This document shows positions 43,273 through 52,153 of a stretch of 64,000 nt of DNA, piece after piece (position 1 is the stretch's first letter; the number at the start of each line of letters is the position of its first letter). Under the pieces are notes generated by a model. That model worked only from the letters and a program-made list of their open reading frames with translations. It had not been told where the DNA came from and searched no databases. A program made the translations under genes and the position numbers. The stretch is from CAVQDV01 sp963711375. Lineage in GTDB: Bacteria; Pseudomonadota; Gammaproteobacteria; Coxiellales; Coxiellaceae. The DNA lies in the NCBI GenBank assembly GCA_963711375.1, contig CAVQDV010000005.1, positions 1,364,001 to 1,428,000 on the forward strand, given 5' to 3'.

Positions 43273-44205
43273 TTATTGAACTGCTTTTTCCTTCCGATCA
43301 ATATACGCAGAAACCTTGTAAGACAACTGAATCGACCAAATCGCTAATGCAAGCCCTGCAAAAATATCCACCAAATAATGCCAGCCTAAAAAAAGCGTGG
43401 AAGCAATTACACCTAAATTGAGGAGTAGCATAGGATAGAACAGCCATTTGTGATTTCGGCATAAATAGACTAAGAGAAACGCCCAAATTACGTGAAATGA
43501 AGGGAAACTAATCATGCCGCCTTCAGAGGTGGTTAGGAGTAAGCGGTGATGAATTTCAAAGAATTTTAAATAAGTGTCATGTTGTACATTCAAAAAATGG
43601 GCGCTGTGAAATATATAGGTAGGCCCGCTGGTCGGTAGGAAATAATAAACAACCATGCCAATAATAAATGAGATTAGGAAAGTCAAAAAATAAATTCGGA
43701 TAGCGATTTTATCATGCAAAAGTCCTAAAATTAAAGGGAAAAGTATTAATTCGAGACCTAAGGCGGAATAACAATACAGGTAAAATTTTAGTATAGCAGG
43801 GTGTGCATAGGTCCAATTCAAAATAGGCAAAGTGTAATAGCCCATCCATTGATCGATAATCACAAGGTATTTATCAATCAGCGGGAAAGGGGTGTATTGA
43901 ATCCCTTGGGACATGAAGGAAAGGGATATAAAAATGAAAAAATAAGTCGTATAAGTTTTTGTGAAGAAGCTCGTGCGCGGGGAAATATCTTTTACGCATA
44001 AAGAGAAAATTAAAACGGCAAGCACGATGGGTGAAATGAGTAGCCACATGGGAGGGGTATAAAAAACCCCCGTATAGTGGAAAAAGAGATCATTAATGAG
44101 AATAAAAATGACCGCCAGGATGCAGGTTATTAAGCAGCCCAAAAAATAAATTTTGGTTTCAAGGTCTAGATATTGTTCGTAGAAAATTTTGATATATTTC
44201 ATCAT
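43273..44205 (-). CDS. PAP2-superfamily membrane phosphatase/transferase (AUR1-like)
   Basis: The 310-residue protein has about seven membrane helices. The PAP2 core is visible as FPSFHVIWAFLLVYLC (second motif) and FLGWHYLVDIFAGLALA (third motif with His and Asp); the first K-x6-RP motif is not obvious. YFLPTSGPTYIF upstream is typical of the inositolphosphorylceramide-synthase-like branch. It probably dephosphorylates or transfers head groups of a lipid at the inner membrane. It ends the lpoA-yraN-dolP-M50 cluster, 3 bp after the M50 gene. Confidence 0.82.
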   Translation of the reverse strand: MMKYIKIFYEQYLDLETKIYFLGCLITCILAVIFILINDLFFHYTGVFYTPPMWLLISPIVLAVLIFSLCVKDISPRTSFFTKTYTTYFFIFISLSFMSQGIQYTPFPLIDKYLVIIDQWMGYYTLPILNWTYAHPAILKFYLYCYSALGLELILFPLILGLLHDKIAIRIYFLTFLISFIIGMVVYYFLPTSGPTYIFHSAHFLNVQHDTYLKFFEIHHRLLLTTSEGGMISFPSFHVIWAFLLVYLCRNHKWLFYPMLLLNLGVIASTLFLGWHYLVDIFAGLALAIWSIQLSYKVSAYIDRKEKAVQ

Positions 44206-44208
44206 GAA

Positions 44209-44874
44209 TTATGTCAATCCAAATAGGTTAGAGAGTAAAGTAATTAGCCCAATGATGGGTGGCCCGAGTAGGGGTGACAAAAGCCCCGAAAAAAGCAGAA
44301 AAATTAAGATCCAAAATCCAAAGGGTTCCAGTCGATCATAAGCTAACGACAATTTAATCGGTAAAAGACTGGAAACTACCCGGCTCCCATCGAGTGGGGG
44401 AATGGGGAACAAATTTAAAATCATGAGGACACAGTTAATCTGTATGCCAAACATGGACATACTCTGAAGAAAGGGCGAGGCAAAGGCCGGAAGAAATGCG
44501 CTTAATTTCGCAATAGCAGCCCAAATGATGGCCATGAGAAGGTTTGTGAGTGGGCCAGCAGCGGCTACGAAGGCCATATCTCGTCGAGGTTTTTTTAAGT
44601 TGTTAAAATTAACAGGAACCGGCCTTGCCCAGCCAAAAATAAAGGGACTTCCTGATAAAGAGGAAGTGATAATGAGCATGGATACCGGCACAACTATAGT
44701 ACCTATGGGATCAATATGTTTCAGAGGATTTAAGGTGAGGCGGCCCATCATGAGGGCTGTTTTATCCCCTAATTTGCTGGCCACCCATCCGTGCGCTACT
44801 TCGTGAATGGTAATAGCAAAAAGAAGCGGTATGGCGCCGATAATAATGACCAGCAAAATATGGTTAATGTTCAT
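44209..44874 (-). CDS. Small site-2 protease family (M50) membrane metallopeptidase
   Basis: The 221-residue membrane protein has HEVAHGWVASKLGD, the zinc HExxH in the first core helix, and NLFPIPPLDGSRV with the third ligand Asp. There is no PDZ domain, placing it in the minimal, Rhomboid-sized branch of site-2 proteases rather than RseP. It overlaps dolP by 4 bp, implying coupled translation. Substrate unknown. Confidence 0.9.
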   Translation of the reverse strand: MNINHILLVIIIGAIPLLFAITIHEVAHGWVASKLGDKTALMMGRLTLNPLKHIDPIGTIVVPVSMLIITSSLSGSPFIFGWARPVPVNFNNLKKPRRDMAFVAAAGPLTNLLMAIIWAAIAKLSAFLPAFASPFLQSMSMFGIQINCVLMILNLFPIPPLDGSRVVSSLLPIKLSLAYDRLEPFGFWILIFLLFSGLLSPLLGPPIIGLITLLSNLFGLT

Positions 44875-45449
44875 CTATATTGAAACACCTTTATGACTTC
44901 GCGAACACCGTCGACTCGGCGTGCGGTATTTGCCGCTAGTCCGGCTTGGTATTGCGAAACGATTCCCATTAAATAAACGTCACCATTTTCAGTGACGACT
45001 TTAATTGAGTCCGAGGGCACTCTTTTTTGTGCAACAAGCGCAGACTTTACTTTTGTGGTGAGCCAAGCATCATTGCTGCGTTCTAGCATGGAAGTAGATC
45101 CGCTTACTTTTACTTGGTTATAAACGCGGCGAATATTTTTTACTCGGCTGACATAATCATAGGCGCGTTCACGTAATTCTTCTGATTGGGCCTGGCCAAC
45201 CATCAGTGCAATATGATTGAAGACATAAACACTGATATGACTGTGAGCTGAAAGACTATGATCATTATTAATCATTTCTTGTGCTTGTTTTACAGCGTTT
45301 TGATCTTGCAGGATGGTGTTGAAGGGACGCGGGTCTTGGGCAACTATAGTTGTGCCAGCGGTTGCACCGGCGGCCACTAAAATAACGGGAACACAACCAC
45401 TTAAGGGAAGCAGCATCATTGGAACTAACATAATTTTTTTATACATCAC
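44871..45449 (-). CDS. dolP: Dual-BON outer-membrane lipoprotein DolP/YraP
   Basis: The 192-residue protein has a lipoprotein signal ending LPLSGC (Cys19). Two BON domains follow: SHISVYVFNHIALMVGQAQS with IRRVYNQVKVSG, then WLTTKVKSALVAQKRV with ENGDVYLMGIVSQYQAG and VREVIKVF. DolP binds anionic phospholipid at the outer membrane and supports envelope integrity. It follows yraN as in other gammaproteobacteria, although the usual diaA/gmhA-like gene between them is missing. Confidence 0.92.
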   Translation of the reverse strand: MMYKKIMLVPMMLLPLSGCVPVILVAAGATAGTTIVAQDPRPFNTILQDQNAVKQAQEMINNDHSLSAHSHISVYVFNHIALMVGQAQSEELRERAYDYVSRVKNIRRVYNQVKVSGSTSMLERSNDAWLTTKVKSALVAQKRVPSDSIKVVTENGDVYLMGIVSQYQAGLAANTARRVDGVREVIKVFQYR

Positions 45450-45534
45450 AAATACCTCTTATTAATCTGCATATACTAGCATAATTCGACTAGAAGTAGA
45501 AAATAAGTGATTTTCGGAGAGAAATATTATCTCT

Positions 45535-45945
45535 TTACGGGTAGATCTTATTCCCTCTCCCCTCGCGGGAGAGGTAAGGGGTGAGGGGTATTTTTTTATC
45601 TTCAAGCCTGAAACGCATCCCGAATCCAGCTAATATGCCCTCATCAATCGCCAGCACATCAAATCGGCAATCCACTTTATCCATCCGATCATTTTTTTGT
45701 AAATAATGCAGTGCACTCCGGATAATTCGGCGCTGCTTGCTTAGCGTGACAGATTCAGCACTGCTACCATGTTCGGGATTTTGTCTCATGCGAACTTCGA
45801 TAAAAACATAGTAGTCTTTATCTTTCATAATTAAGTCAATTTCACCGCCAGGGCAGCGATAATTTTTCTCTATAAAACGCAGGCCTTTATTTTCTAAAAA
45901 AGCACAGGCCTGCGTTTCTGCCTGTTGCCCGGAAATTACCGACAA
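45535..45945 (-). CDS. yraN: YraN/UPF0102 nuclease-fold protein with repeat-derived C-terminus
   Basis: The 136-residue protein has the endonuclease-like core ENKGLRFIEKNYRCPGGEID and KDKDYYVFIEVRMRQNPEHG, with Glu, Asp and Glu-x-Arg in the PD-(D/E)XK positions. After the normal end of the domain (GMRFRLEDK) the last 19 or so residues (IPLTPYLSREGRGNKIYP) come from translation of a CCCTCTCCC repeat at 45551-45592. YraN lies between lpoA and dolP as expected. Its molecular function is unproven. Confidence 0.92.
   Translation of the reverse strand: MSVISGQQAETQACAFLENKGLRFIEKNYRCPGGEIDLIMKDKDYYVFIEVRMRQNPEHGSSAESVTLSKQRRIIRSALHYLQKNDRMDKVDCRFDVLAIDEGILAGFGMRFRLEDKKIPLTPYLSREGRGNKIYP
45551..45592. 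repeat. CCCTCTCCC repeat read through by yraN
   Basis: TCCCTCTCCCC, TCGC, GGGAGAGGTAAGGGGTGAGGGG. The repeat is within the 3' end of yraN and adds an extra tail. Confidence 0.8.
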
Positions 45946-45951
45946 TTTTCG

Positions 45952-47154
45952 TTATCGGCTAATCATCACCGGCTGACCATTTTCTATTTTCGACCACACT
46001 AATTGGCGGTATAAATGTAAATTTTGTCCGAGGAATAGTGTTCCAGTTGCACTGGGAAGGCCCGATTGCGGATTAGCCGCCATCTGGCTTAAGTGCATTG
46101 CAACGCGGTAAGCATCGACACCTAAGGCATATAATTTCGCATTATTCGCGTAAGAATCGGGCCACGCCGTTTGCACTTGTTGTTGAATGCGTGCAAGTGA
46201 AGAAGGGCTTAAATTGCTAGGTGAAAGCACCCAAGGCATATCGCAGAACATCACGCCATTCAAATCAGCATCTCGTTGGGGATTTGGTCTGCCACTGTAA
46301 ATTTGAGAAGTGGCATAAACTGGAATATTTCCCGCAAAAAAGTAGCGTAATAATGGGCGAATTTGACGGCCGTAATAAGGGGTAGCCACCATGAAAATAA
46401 CATCCGCATCTTGACGATGGGTAGGAATCGATTTCACTTTTTTTCCAGGGCGATTTTCGGCGTTGGGATCGGTTTCTTCTTTAACCTGCAATAAATTTTT
46501 TACATCACCCATTAAAGATTGTTGATTGGTATAATAACCTTCGCCCACCACATGTCCGCCGAGTGATTTCCAATGGTTCTCAAATACTGCCACAACCGAT
46601 CTGCCCCAAGCGGAATTCGGCGCAATAATCAGCGCATTTTGGTGATGATCCTGGAAAGCTTTTTGAGCGGCTTGATAAGCTTCATCAAGCGGGGATAAGC
46701 CAAATTGATACAAATTTGAAATTCTTTGGCTATTATCAAGGGCATTTAGTGCCAGAGTTGGCACGGTTAAATTGGTGTGAGCAAGGGCTGCCACTTCCGG
46801 CTTTGTGAGCGGACCCACTATAAAATTCGCACCAGAAGCTACCGCTTGATTATAGGCGGTAAGCACATTCGTACCGCTTGTATTGACAACCGAAATGGTG
46901 GGGGAGCCGCCGCCGCTATTTTTGGAATCATAATAAGCTGCGAAAAAGCCGTTTTGAATCGCTTTGCCGTAATTTTTCAGTGGCCCATCGAGTGGCAGTA
47001 AGAGCGCAATTTTGGTCGGATGAGGAATATTCGTATCAATAGGTCCAGAGGCAACTGGAGATTTTGAAAAAGATTTACCAGAAGGACCACCTGGCGTAGC
47101 ACACCCGGTCAGCACCATTGCTAATATAATGCACAGGGTTATTTTTCTCATCAT
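45952..47154 (-). CDS. lpoA: Penicillin-binding protein activator LpoA/LppC
   Basis: The 400-residue lipoprotein has a signal ending VLTGC (Cys18). The rest is a periplasmic-binding-protein-like fold (KIALLLPLDGPLKNYGKAIQ, NGFFAAYYDSK, FIVGPLTKPEVAAL, YATSQIYSGRPNPQRDADLN) as in LppC/LpoA. It lacks the large N-terminal TPR domain of E. coli LpoA, so it is the short form. It activates the bifunctional peptidoglycan synthase PBP1A from the outer membrane. It is divergent from rsmI, as in E. coli. Confidence 0.92.
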   Translation of the reverse strand: MMRKITLCIILAMVLTGCATPGGPSGKSFSKSPVASGPIDTNIPHPTKIALLLPLDGPLKNYGKAIQNGFFAAYYDSKNSGGGSPTISVVNTSGTNVLTAYNQAVASGANFIVGPLTKPEVAALAHTNLTVPTLALNALDNSQRISNLYQFGLSPLDEAYQAAQKAFQDHHQNALIIAPNSAWGRSVVAVFENHWKSLGGHVVGEGYYTNQQSLMGDVKNLLQVKEETDPNAENRPGKKVKSIPTHRQDADVIFMVATPYYGRQIRPLLRYFFAGNIPVYATSQIYSGRPNPQRDADLNGVMFCDMPWVLSPSNLSPSSLARIQQQVQTAWPDSYANNAKLYALGVDAYRVAMHLSQMAANPQSGLPSATGTLFLGQNLHLYRQLVWSKIENGQPVMISR

Positions 47155-47226
47155 TTTACTTTCTCACTTTTTTAAATGGGGTATATTAGGCGTATACTAT
47201 CACAAAACAAAATTAAGGCGATATTC

Positions 47227-48063
47227 GTGAAACGAGGAATTTTATATGTGGTGGCAACTCCCATTGGCAATTTGAAGGACATCACGTTTCGGGCTGTGGA
47301 GGTCTTGAAATCCGTCGCCGTGATTGCCGCCGAAGACACTCGTCACAGTCATAAATTACTGGCTCACTACCAGATTAATACGCCCATGCTTTCTTATCAT
47401 GCCTTCAATGAAAAAAATCGCCTTTCATCTTTGATCGCTCGTTTGGATCAGGGAGAAGATGTGGCGCTGATTTCCGATGCGGGCACGCCCTTGATCAATG
47501 ATCCTGGCTATATCCTGGTACAGAAACTCCATGAATTAGGCCATAAAGTGATTCCCATCCCTGGACCTTGCGCTTTGATCGCGGCCTTATCGGCTTCGGG
47601 TTTGCCGACGGACTATTTTGTCTTCGAGGGGTTTTTATCCTCAAAGCCAAGTGTCGCTCGAAAAGAATTAGAGCTTTTACAGAAAGAAACTCGTACGATT
47701 ATTTTCTACGAAACTCCACATCGCATTTTGCAGTGCTTAGAATTAGTTATTGAGGTGTTTGGGCCAGATCGTAGAATGACTCTCGCCCGAGAACTCACCA
47801 AAAATTTCGAAACTATTTTATTGGATTCCGCTCAGAATTTGCAGAAAAAATTAATCGAAGATCCGAATCAGCAAAAAGGCGAATTTGTTATTCTCATTCA
47901 TGGAAAAATTGAAGAACAAAAAGAGGGGATAGAAGTTCAGGCTGAAGAAATTTTAAAAATATTAATGTCAGAATTATCCCTAAAACAAGCGGTAGGTTTG
48001 GCGGTTAAAATTACTGGCGGCTCTCGAAAAAAACTCTATGAATTAGCACTGAAATTACAGTAA
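47227..48063 (+). CDS. rsmI: 16S rRNA (cytidine-1402-2'-O)-methyltransferase
   Basis: The GTG at 47227 (VKRGILYVVATPIGNLKDIT) is chosen because AAGG lies 8 bases upstream and TATACT at 47192-47197 looks like its -10; an upstream ATG at 47176 would precede the promoter. The 278-residue product has AAEDTRHSHKLLAHY, SDAGTPLINDPGY and IPGPCALIAALSASGLPTD of the tetrapyrrole-methylase fold. RsmI methylates C1402 in the decoding centre. It is divergent from lpoA. Confidence 0.94.
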   Translation: MKRGILYVVATPIGNLKDITFRAVEVLKSVAVIAAEDTRHSHKLLAHYQINTPMLSYHAFNEKNRLSSLIARLDQGEDVALISDAGTPLINDPGYILVQKLHELGHKVIPIPGPCALIAALSASGLPTDYFVFEGFLSSKPSVARKELELLQKETRTIIFYETPHRILQCLELVIEVFGPDRRMTLARELTKNFETILLDSAQNLQKKLIEDPNQQKGEFVILIHGKIEEQKEGIEVQAEEILKILMSELSLKQAVGLAVKITGGSRKKLYELALKLQ

Positions 48064-48074
48064 AGTCGAATTAA

Positions 48075-48126
48075 TATCCCCTCTTATCCCCCTCTCTTCT
48101 TGCGGGAGAGGGTGACTGATGGGTAT
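48075..48126. repeat. CCCTCTCCC repeat, double-headed copy
   Basis: TATCCCCTCTTATCCCC followed by CCTCTCTTC, TTGC, GGGAGAGGGTGACTGATGGG. It lies downstream of rsmI. Confidence 0.75.
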
Positions 48127-48204
48127 TTTTATACGTAAAAATTACGGTTATCTATTTTTATTTTTAAAGTAAATAATAATTCTTTATTTAAAAGGAGAAT
48201 TATT

Positions 48205-48591
48205 ATGAAATTTAAATTTTTAGTAATGGGATTAATTTTTGCACCGGTTTTAGCGAGTGCAGAACCGCTGGATGTGACTTGCGGAATAAACACGACCTGT
48301 CAATTTGGCATTCAGGGGCAATTTAACAAGCGCGTGCATTCGGGAGATATCGAGGGAGGTAAAATTTATATTTGTAGAGTATCTTCAGGTACAGAAGGCT
48401 ATCATTTTAATGTTCAAAACATTAAAGCAAGCCCTGGAATCACCTTTACGGTGGGCGAGCGTTTTGACGGGCCTTTTGTGATTGATGCGCTGGAAATCAG
48501 TGGCCGCGGAGAAATTCATTATACCCTGCATAACAATGATCATGTGTGGAAACACGATGTTATCCAGTACAAGTGTACGGCGGAAAATTAG
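48205..48591 (+). CDS. Small secreted protein with four cysteines
   Basis: The 128-residue protein has a signal peptide cleaved after ASA (residue 19). The mature part is beta-rich with Cys at about 26, 32, 57 and 124, suited to two disulfides (DVTCGINTTCQFG, KIYICRVSS, QYKCTAEN). AAGGAG precedes the ATG. Not recognised as a named family; probably periplasmic or extracellular. It ends 15 bp before rnpB. Confidence 0.75.
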   Translation: MKFKFLVMGLIFAPVLASAEPLDVTCGINTTCQFGIQGQFNKRVHSGDIEGGKIYICRVSSGTEGYHFNVQNIKASPGITFTVGERFDGPFVIDALEISGRGEIHYTLHNNDHVWKHDVIQYKCTAEN

Positions 48592-48605
48592 TGTAGACTA
48601 CGCTC

Positions 48606-48964
48606 GAGTCAGCCAGGCAGTCGCTTCGCGCAAGCGAGGAGGAAAGTCCGGGCTCCAAAGGGCAAGGTGCCAGGTAACGCCTGGGGGGCGTGAGCCCACG
48701 GCCAGTGCAACAGAAAGTATACCGCCTAAGCTTTGTTCGCAAAGCCGGTAAGGGTGAAATGGTGCGGTAAGAGCGCACCGCGCAGGTGGTAACATTCTGC
48801 GGCTTGGTAAACCCCACCTGGAGCAAGACCAAATAGGAACCGTTGTGGAAACACAGGCGCAAGCCCTGCGCTTTAACGGTTCGGGTAGGTTGCTTGAGGC
48901 TTTTGGCGACAAAAGTCCTAGATAGATGACTGTCCAAGACAGAACCCGGCTTATCGGCTGACTC
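48606..48964 (+). ncRNA. rnpB: RNase P RNA, class A
   Basis: The ends pair (GAGTCAGCC at 48606-48614 with GGCTGACTC at 48956-48964). Universal elements are present: GAGGAAAGTCCGGGCTCC, GGTGCCAGGTAACGCCTGGG, CCAGTGCAACAGAAAG, GGTAAGGGTGAAATGGTGCG, GGAGCAAGACCAAATAGG and AGAACCCGGCTTATCGG. It processes tRNA 5' ends. Exact 5' and 3' ends are estimated within a few bases from pairing. Confidence 0.96.
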
Positions 48965-49034
48965 TTTAATTGCGTCCCGCTCTAAATTCTGCATTTTTCT
49001 CAGTTTTAACTTAAAACAACAATTGCTGTTTACC

Positions 49035-49057
49035 AGCTGTTCCTGCTGTGAACAGCT
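49035..49057. repeat. Hairpin repeat, family 2 (divergent copy)
   Basis: AGCTGTTC, CTGCTGT, GAACAGCT: an 8-bp perfect stem with a TTCCTGCTG core resembling the family at 31665 and 53544. A degenerate CTCTCC/GAGAGG palindrome follows at 49068-49090. Confidence 0.5.
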
Positions 49058-49161
49058 ACTTATTCATTCTCTCCTTGCTTGAGAGGGGTGATTAGAAAAG
49101 AGTCCTAACTTGAAAAATACCTTATAATGTACTACACTATAAAATATCAGGAAGAAATAAA

Positions 49162-49467
49162 ATGAAATGGAGCGTTAGTTATTTAGATTCAGTGGAAGAG
49201 TGGTTAGATTGTTTGGATAAAGCGCAGTTTAAGTCGCTTGCTAAGGAAATTAAATTGCTTGAGCTTTGCGGCAGCACATTAAAGTTGCCTCATAGTCGGC
49301 CCTTAGGTGATGGTCTGTTTGAATTGAGGGAACGGAGGTTTGGCTTGCGCATTTATTATTGTTTCATAGAGGGGGCAGTTATCTTACTGCTTTTTGCTGG
49401 AGATAAGTCTCATCAAGCAAAGGATATTATAAAAGCTAGAGAAATATGTAGGTTTATTGGGAGGTAA
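49162..49467 (+). CDS. higB: HigB/RelE-like toxin (Gp49 family)
   Basis: The 101-residue protein has the RelE-superfamily pattern of phage Gp49-like toxins: VEEWLDCLDKAQFKSLAKEI, LPHSRPLGDGLFELRERRFG and LRIYYCFIEGAVILLLFAGD, then KSHQAKDIIKARE. These toxins cleave mRNA on the ribosome. TATAAT at 49123-49128 is a probable -10. The antitoxin gene follows 5 bp later, the reversed order of HigBA systems. Confidence 0.9.
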   Translation: MKWSVSYLDSVEEWLDCLDKAQFKSLAKEIKLLELCGSTLKLPHSRPLGDGLFELRERRFGLRIYYCFIEGAVILLLFAGDKSHQAKDIIKAREICRFIGR

Positions 49468-49472
49468 TTAAC

Positions 49473-49784
49473 ATGAAAGTAAAAAGCTTTAATACCTATC
49501 TTGAAAAAAGATTGGATAAAAAAGAAATTAAAGAAATAAAGGACGCCGCGAAAGTTGAATTTGAAATTTTTACGGCTTTGCAAGAAGAGGTCGCCAAAAC
49601 ACTTGTTGATTTTATGACTAAAAATAGTCTTGGATTTAACGAACTGGTGGCTAAGCTTGGAAAAAGCCCAACTCAAGTGTCAAAAATTATCAAGGGCAAA
49701 GCAAATTTAACATTGGCAACTATTGCACAGCTCTATGCTTTCATGGGCCGTCGTCCACACATTATTGCACGTGAGTTGGATTAA
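49473..49784 (+). CDS. higA: HigA-like antitoxin, XRE family
   Basis: The 103-residue protein has a C-terminal helix-turn-helix of the Cro/C1 type: GFNELVAKLGKSPTQVSKII, then KGKANLTLATIAQLYAFMGR. The N-terminal helical part (EKRLDKKEIKEIKDAAKVE) probably binds the toxin. It is translated from the higB message. The 3' end overlaps the convergent phosphotransferase gene by 23 bp. Confidence 0.9.
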   Translation: MKVKSFNTYLEKRLDKKEIKEIKDAAKVEFEIFTALQEEVAKTLVDFMTKNSLGFNELVAKLGKSPTQVSKIIKGKANLTLATIAQLYAFMGRRPHIIARELD

Positions 49785-50775
49785 AGGCTTTCTCGATAAT
49801 TATCTGTTCTTGGGAAAGCAAAATTTTAATGGCTTTTAACGTGTTTTGGGTCTCGTAGGCGCCAAGTGAGAATTCAGCGCTTTCTCTGGGATTATTCAGC
49901 ATTCTTGAAATATTGAAATCGAGCCAATTTAGCCAGTCTGCTAAAAAACCATAAAAACCGGCCTTTATTTCATTTTTTTCAATTGAGCCTCCATTTTTGG
50001 AGTAGGTTTCTAAAAATAAAAAGAAATAATCGACATTGACTTGGTATTTTTCGTCGAAACTCCAGTAAATGGCAGTGGCCATTAGATCTTTAGTTTTATT
50101 AATTAAGCCGGCGGATTCCCAGTCGATAAGATAATATTGTTTGGCCTCATCCCAAAGCACATTTTTAGGATCGAAGTCTCGATGACTAATTACAAGATTA
50201 TTTTGCAAAATAGGCAGAAGATTTATGTGCTCTCGATGAATATCTTCGAGCACTGATACTTTTTCTAAGAGATTTTCGGCTACTAAGGGAGCTTTATTTT
50301 GTAAGGCTTCATAGGCAGTTCGCCAGCAGGACACATCTCGCGAAAAAAGCTCAACGGCTGGTGGATTTAGAATGGCAATATGAGTGCGATGAATATTTGA
50401 AAGAGCCGTAGCAATTTTTTTAACCTGCTCTGCTGTAATGCTCTGTTGTGTCAAAATTGAGGCATTTTTATAGGGAAAAACTAGGAAGCTTTCATTTTCA
50501 TCCGAAAAAATAAAATCTCCCTTTTGTTTGAGGGCAGGGATGGCCGATATGGATTTTGAAAAAATTTCTCCAATTTTTTCTGAAAGACGATATCGATCTT
50601 TCTGAGCCGAAACCGCAGGATTTAATTTCTTGATGACGTAAAATCCAGTCTCAGTTTTTATTTTCCAAGTGGAATGCAATAAACCGCCACTAAGAGCCAA
50701 AGGTTCCCCCAGCAGTTCTCCGATTTGGTAAGCTTTGCAAATTTTATCTAATAAATTTTTTGTTAAAATATTCAT
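49762..50775 (-). CDS. Aminoglycoside-phosphotransferase-fold kinase
   Basis: The 337-residue protein has a kinase-like fold: NP-region GFYVIKKLNP with the ATP Lys, catalytic loop VISHRDFDPKNVLW (HRDxxxxN) and metal motif LIDWESAG. The APH family includes antibiotic, choline, homoserine and fructosamine kinases, and the substrate is not evident. There is no signal peptide. It is convergent with higA and upstream of the GH18 gene on the same strand, with a palindromic repeat between. Confidence 0.85.
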   Translation of the reverse strand: MNILTKNLLDKICKAYQIGELLGEPLALSGGLLHSTWKIKTETGFYVIKKLNPAVSAQKDRYRLSEKIGEIFSKSISAIPALKQKGDFIFSDENESFLVFPYKNASILTQQSITAEQVKKIATALSNIHRTHIAILNPPAVELFSRDVSCWRTAYEALQNKAPLVAENLLEKVSVLEDIHREHINLLPILQNNLVISHRDFDPKNVLWDEAKQYYLIDWESAGLINKTKDLMATAIYWSFDEKYQVNVDYFFLFLETYSKNGGSIEKNEIKAGFYGFLADWLNWLDFNISRMLNNPRESAEFSLGAYETQNTLKAIKILLSQEQIIIEKAFNPTHVQ

Positions 50776-50822
50776 ATTTTAATATCCCCTCAGTAGCCCT
50801 TAATCCAGAATTCTATTATCTT

Positions 50823-50864
50823 ATCTCCTCTCCCCTTGCGGGAGAGGGCTAGGGTGAGGGGTAT
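50823..50864. repeat. CCCTCTCCC repeat supplying the stop of the GH18 gene
   Basis: CTCCTCTCCCC, TTGC, GGGAGAGGG, CTAGGGTGAGGGG. The minus-strand GH18 gene ends EYPSP-stop within it. Confidence 0.85.
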
Positions 50865-52153
50865 TCAACCCCCCGAGTAGCTTTTAACAAGGAATAATCT
50901 TTCGAAACAGGCACATCATCATTCAAAGACCAGGTCATTAATCCAGCAAGATGATTTTTCCTCACATAATCCAGCTTTTCGTGCACAAGCTCTAGGCTGT
51001 CATAGGTCACAAATTGATGAGTTTTCGCATTATAAGCAAAATTCGCGCTGATGTTCTGACTGCTAAAAGTAGCATAGGGAATAAATCCCGAGCGTATTAA
51101 ATTCGCGATCATTCGATAAGGAACATGCCCACGTACTTTCATTTCGGTATTTATATGTGGCGTTTTTTTGGGATCAAAAAGCTGAAATAGCCCATGATTT
51201 TTATTTTTCACCCCGCCATACATAATCGCATACGAAGGATACCCTAAAATAATTTTTTGAGCAGGAACGCCCAAAAAAGTGAGCTGTTTAATCGACTGAT
51301 CACAGCTGACATGAGGATAGCCGCTCAATAAGGGTTCATTAGGATCAGAATAAAGATTGCTATTATAGCCTGTAAAATAAGGCGAAAAAAACGGTGTATG
51401 AAAATCGTAGCACATGTCAGAAACATAGCTCGATTGTTTACTGATAATTTCCCAAGCCTCGCGCTTAATGTTTTGATCAGGCGCGACGGTTGCAAAAATT
51501 AGCTTTTGGGGCCCTAATTTTTCACGAAGGGCAGTGACGAGTTTAGCATAATCCATCGACTGCTCTTCAGTAAAAGAATCCGGCTCGAGATCTAAATCCA
51601 CGCCATCCAAATGATAAGCTTCAATAATAGTCGCAACTGAATTGACGAAGGCAGGAATATGATTAAATGCTGCTGTCAGCGAACCTTTATTGATTCCGCC
51701 TCGATCGACAGGATCTTCAAAAACTGAAAGCACTTTTTTCAAGGAATGATTTTTATTGTCGAGCCTAGAAAAAGCCGAAAAATTTCCGAGTTTTGGTGTA
51801 TATTTTCCAAAATCATCGGTGCAAATATTTTTATTGGCCCCACAAAATGCATTATCACTCGAACTTAGGTCAATTTGACTACTACGAAAATGCACCACTC
51901 CATCACGATTCACATGCAAATAAGCATAGACGACAACATCTAAATAATTCAATTTATCCTGAAAATCTTGGTTTGAAACTTTCTGGCCATTTTTATCCAC
52001 GCTTCCCGGTATTGGATAAAGTGAAACGAAATGTTCATTCTTCAAAGATTTAGGATAGGACCAATAACCAAGGACCATTTCTTTGGGCTCAATCGTTTTT
52101 GAGCAGGCGCATAATGCCAGTATAAAGACTAAAACGAGAATTTTTTTGAACAT
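50849..52153 (-). CDS. GH18 glycoside hydrolase lipoprotein (chitinase-like)
   Basis: The protein is 434 residues from ATG 52153 (MFKKILVLVFILALCACSK), a lipoprotein-type signal with Cys near 15-17; a TTG start six codons upstream is possible. The catalytic GH18 motif is present as DGVDLDLEPDSF (DxxDxDxE). Other barrel segments are MVLGYWSYP, MCYDFHTPFFSPY and GLMTWSLNDD. GH18 enzymes cleave beta-1,4-N-acetylglucosamine polymers such as chitin, or host N-glycans. The last residues come from a palindromic repeat. Confidence 0.88.
   Translation of the reverse strand: MFKKILVLVFILALCACSKTIEPKEMVLGYWSYPKSLKNEHFVSLYPIPGSVDKNGQKVSNQDFQDKLNYLDVVVYAYLHVNRDGVVHFRSSQIDLSSSDNAFCGANKNICTDDFGKYTPKLGNFSAFSRLDNKNHSLKKVLSVFEDPVDRGGINKGSLTAAFNHIPAFVNSVATIIEAYHLDGVDLDLEPDSFTEEQSMDYAKLVTALREKLGPQKLIFATVAPDQNIKREAWEIISKQSSYVSDMCYDFHTPFFSPYFTGYNSNLYSDPNEPLLSGYPHVSCDQSIKQLTFLGVPAQKIILGYPSYAIMYGGVKNKNHGLFQLFDPKKTPHINTEMKVRGHVPYRMIANLIRSGFIPYATFSSQNISANFAYNAKTHQFVTYDSLELVHEKLDYVRKNHLAGLMTWSLNDDVPVSKDYSLLKATRGVEYPSP

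Noticed and set aside
48560..48994. Long open frames on both strands across 48.5-49.0 kb
   Set aside because: They lie on the RNase P RNA gene, whose conserved elements explain the sequence.
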